From Lachnospiraceae bacterium (GTDB lineage Bacteria; Bacillota; Clostridia; Lachnospirales; Lachnospiraceae): a DNA stretch of 16,466 bases. Every line of letters starts with the position of its first letter. The first letter of the stretch is position 1. Both the position numbers and the translations under genes were made by a program. Of the stretch, positions 15,355 through 16,466 are shown piece by piece. The notes under the pieces are model-generated. The model was not told where the DNA came from. It did not search any database and was given only the letters and a program-made list of their open reading frames with translations. The DNA is taken from positions 1 to 16,466 of the forward strand of contig JAAWLS010000014.1 of NCBI GenBank assembly GCA_022798035.1, read 5' to 3'.

Positions 15355-15888
15355 ATGAATTATGCTGAGATAAAAAAGGCAGACATAGCAAACGGCGTGG
15401 GTGTCAGAGTTTCCCTGTTTGTCTCAGGCTGTACCCACCACTGCAGAGGATGTTTTAACCAGGAGACATGGGATTTTGCATATGGAACAGAGTTCACGGG
15501 AGAGACGGAAGAAATGCTGCTGCAACTTTTGCAGCCTTCCTATATTGCAGGATTGACAGTTCTGGGAGGAGAGCCTTTTGAGCCTTCCAACCAGAGAGGG
15601 CTGCTTCCACTCCTAAAAAAAGTGAAGGAGAGATATCCCCAGAAAAATATCTGGTGTTATACGGGATATCTTCTGGAGGAAGAGCTTTTGAAAACAAGCA
15701 GGGCAAGATGCGAGGTGACAGACGAAATGCTCTCAATGATTGACGTGCTTGTGGACGGGGAATTTGTAGAAGAAAAGAAAAATATATCTCTGCAGTTTCG
15801 CGGTTCCGAGAACCAGAGAGTCATTGATTTGAAAAAGAGCCTGGAGTCTGGAGAAGTTACTTGTCTGGATTTTGCAGCCGGGAAATAA
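15355..15888 (+). CDS. nrdG: Anaerobic ribonucleotide reductase activating protein (radical SAM)
   Basis: This 177-aa radical SAM enzyme uses a [4Fe-4S] cluster and S-adenosylmethionine to place the glycyl radical on NrdD. The cluster-binding motif is C26-x-x-x-C30-x-x-C33 in SGCTHHCRGCFN, the wording typical of NrdG. A GGEP motif for SAM binding follows in TVLGGEPFEP at about residue 64-73. The later strands contain IWCYTGYLLEE and DVLVDGEF, also family hallmarks. The length fits NrdG (about 155-180). AAGGAGG lies 5 nt before the ATG at 15355; the open frame extends upstream into nrdD, but those codons are simply an overlapping frame. No clear terminator hairpin is visible after the TAA. Confidence 0.96.
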   Translation: MNYAEIKKADIANGVGVRVSLFVSGCTHHCRGCFNQETWDFAYGTEFTGETEEMLLQLLQPSYIAGLTVLGGEPFEPSNQRGLLPLLKKVKERYPQKNIWCYTGYLLEEELLKTSRARCEVTDEMLSMIDVLVDGEFVEEKKNISLQFRGSENQRVIDLKKSLESGEVTCLDFAAGK

Positions 15889-16046
15889 ATAAAGAGAAAA
15901 CTAAGAAAATGTTAATACAATATTTGCAAAAGAGCAAAGACATTTCAATATACTGGAGGATAAAATAGAAGGAAGACAGAGAAAATGACGGAACTGTCTG
16001 TGAGATATTTTAAGGGACAGCAGTTGAGAACAGATAGAAATGAGGC

Positions 16047-16412
16047 ATGCGGATGTTAGAGAGAGAACGTAGAAGACGGCGAAAAATAGTGATAGGAAGT
16101 GTGGCAGGAGGAGTTCTTTTCCTGGCAGTTATTTATTTTGGACTGGCTTTTTATTTTGGAAGTCATTTCTTCTTCCGTACCAGAATCAACGGCTGGAAGG
16201 TAGGCGGAACCAGTTTGGAAAAAGCAGAGGAAAAGGTAGGCGACGGCGTGGAAGATTATCTTCTGACAGTGTTTGACAGGGACGGAGAGAAACATCACAT
16301 TTACGGTCATGACATTGCATGTGCGTACGTGCCGGACGGTTCAGTGGAAAAACTGCTGAAAGAGCAGAAAAAATTTCATGGAACGCTATACGTTCATGAA
16401 AAACCAGCATGA
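16047..16412 (+). CDS. Membrane-anchored L,D-transpeptidase/PG-binding-like protein, N-terminus only (disrupted)
   Basis: The 121-codon open frame resembles the start of clostridial L,D-transpeptidase-type wall proteins. A highly basic cytoplasmic start (RERRRRRRK) is followed by one membrane helix (about 14-36), then a TRINGWKVGGTSLEKAEEKV segment typical of the PG_binding_4 region before a YkuD catalytic domain. The likeness appears to run to about residue 109 (KLLKEQKK). The last dozen codons look unrelated, and the frame stops at TGATGA from 16410. The catalytic domain is absent. Two ATGs are possible: 16047, and 16053 with GAGG 7 nt upstream, which is better spaced. The preceding 158 bp hold no gene; a TTGCAA/TATACT pair (15924, 15949) is a weak promoter because of its 19-bp spacer. 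Family assignment rests on the N-terminal part only. Confidence 0.55.
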   Translation: MRMLERERRRRRKIVIGSVAGGVLFLAVIYFGLAFYFGSHFFFRTRINGWKVGGTSLEKAEEKVGDGVEDYLLTVFDRDGEKHHIYGHDIACAYVPDGSVEKLLKEQKKFHGTLYVHEKPA

Positions 16413-16466
16413 TGACTTGATCGAGGCGGAAAAGACGCTCGAGGGCATTATTGAAGAGCTTGACAC
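16378..16466 (+). pseudogene. smc: SMC chromosome-segregation protein, internal fragment
   Basis: In a different frame from the preceding gene, about 29 codons from 16378 read MERYTFMKNQHDDL then IEAEKTLEGIIEELD. This strongly resembles the end of the second coiled coil of bacterial SMC (ERYxFLxxQxxDLxEAxxTLxxIIxEMD), just before the C-terminal ATPase lobe. The same frame is closed upstream by TGA at 16357-16359, so no intact SMC gene precedes it. The fragment continues past the window end. Recognition is from memory of the family pattern over a short stretch. Confidence 0.6.

Noticed and set aside
15985..16059. 24-codon small ORF (MTELSVRYFKGQQL...) before the L,D-transpeptidase-like gene
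   Set aside because: It has no good ribosome binding site at the right distance, overlaps the next gene's start, and has no hydrophobic or conserved pattern.
1..16466. tRNA or rRNA genes
   Set aside because: No cloverleaf-like segment with a TTCGA-type T loop and acceptor pairing, and no rRNA-like sequence, was recognised by eye on either strand.

Overview
The window looks like a chromosomal stretch from a Gram-positive anaerobe of the Clostridia, most likely Lachnospiraceae or close to it. Support comes from Firmicutes-type AGGAGG ribosome binding sites, the oxygen-independent class III ribonucleotide reductase pair (nrdD-nrdG), a class A penicillin-binding protein, a Cys-cluster ROK glucokinase, a Big_2/NlpC-P60 secreted protein, and short-sensor two-component genes next to an FtsX-type ABC exporter. 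The genus is inferred from gene content and style only.

Layout. (1) 1-2502, plus strand: the 3' end of an SMC/SbcC-like (YhaN-type) AAA ATPase, then a bifunctional class A PBP 12 bp downstream. A 91-nt near-continuous palindrome (2531-2621) separates it from the converging next unit. (2) 8120-2684, minus strand: response regulator, histidine kinase, ABC ATPase and a 970-aa double-FtsX permease. An internal promoter between kinase and ATPase carries three TGAC repeats exactly 11 bp apart plus a perfect inverted repeat, which looks like the regulator's operator. (3) 8260-9341, plus: a ROK-family glucokinase preceded by three imperfect repeats. Two back-to-back hairpins at 9356-9431 terminate it and the converging gene. 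(4) 11892-9430, minus: a secreted protein with eight Ig-like (Big_2) repeats and a C-terminal NlpC/P60 hydrolase. (5) 12222-12833, plus: a six-helix DUF308/HdeD-like membrane protein. (6) 12832-13049: a gene-free structured element with two exact 43-bp direct repeats and a set of nested complementary arms. (7) 13170-15888, plus: nrdD and nrdG, with a promoter and two NrdR-box-like sites 16 bp apart. (8) 16047-16466: the N-terminus of a membrane-anchored L,D-transpeptidase/PG-binding-like protein that breaks off abruptly into an out-of-frame fragment of chromosome-segregation protein SMC, which suggests a chimeric junction at the end of the window.

Themes. Much of the region concerns the cell envelope: PBP, NlpC/P60 hydrolase, L,D-transpeptidase-like protein, and an envelope-stress-type two-component system with its ABC exporter. 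The nrdDG operon supplies dNTPs anaerobically. The most notable non-coding signals are the 12832-13049 element, the 11-bp-phased operator at 6371-6407, the tandem NrdR boxes, and the junction at about 16371-16380.
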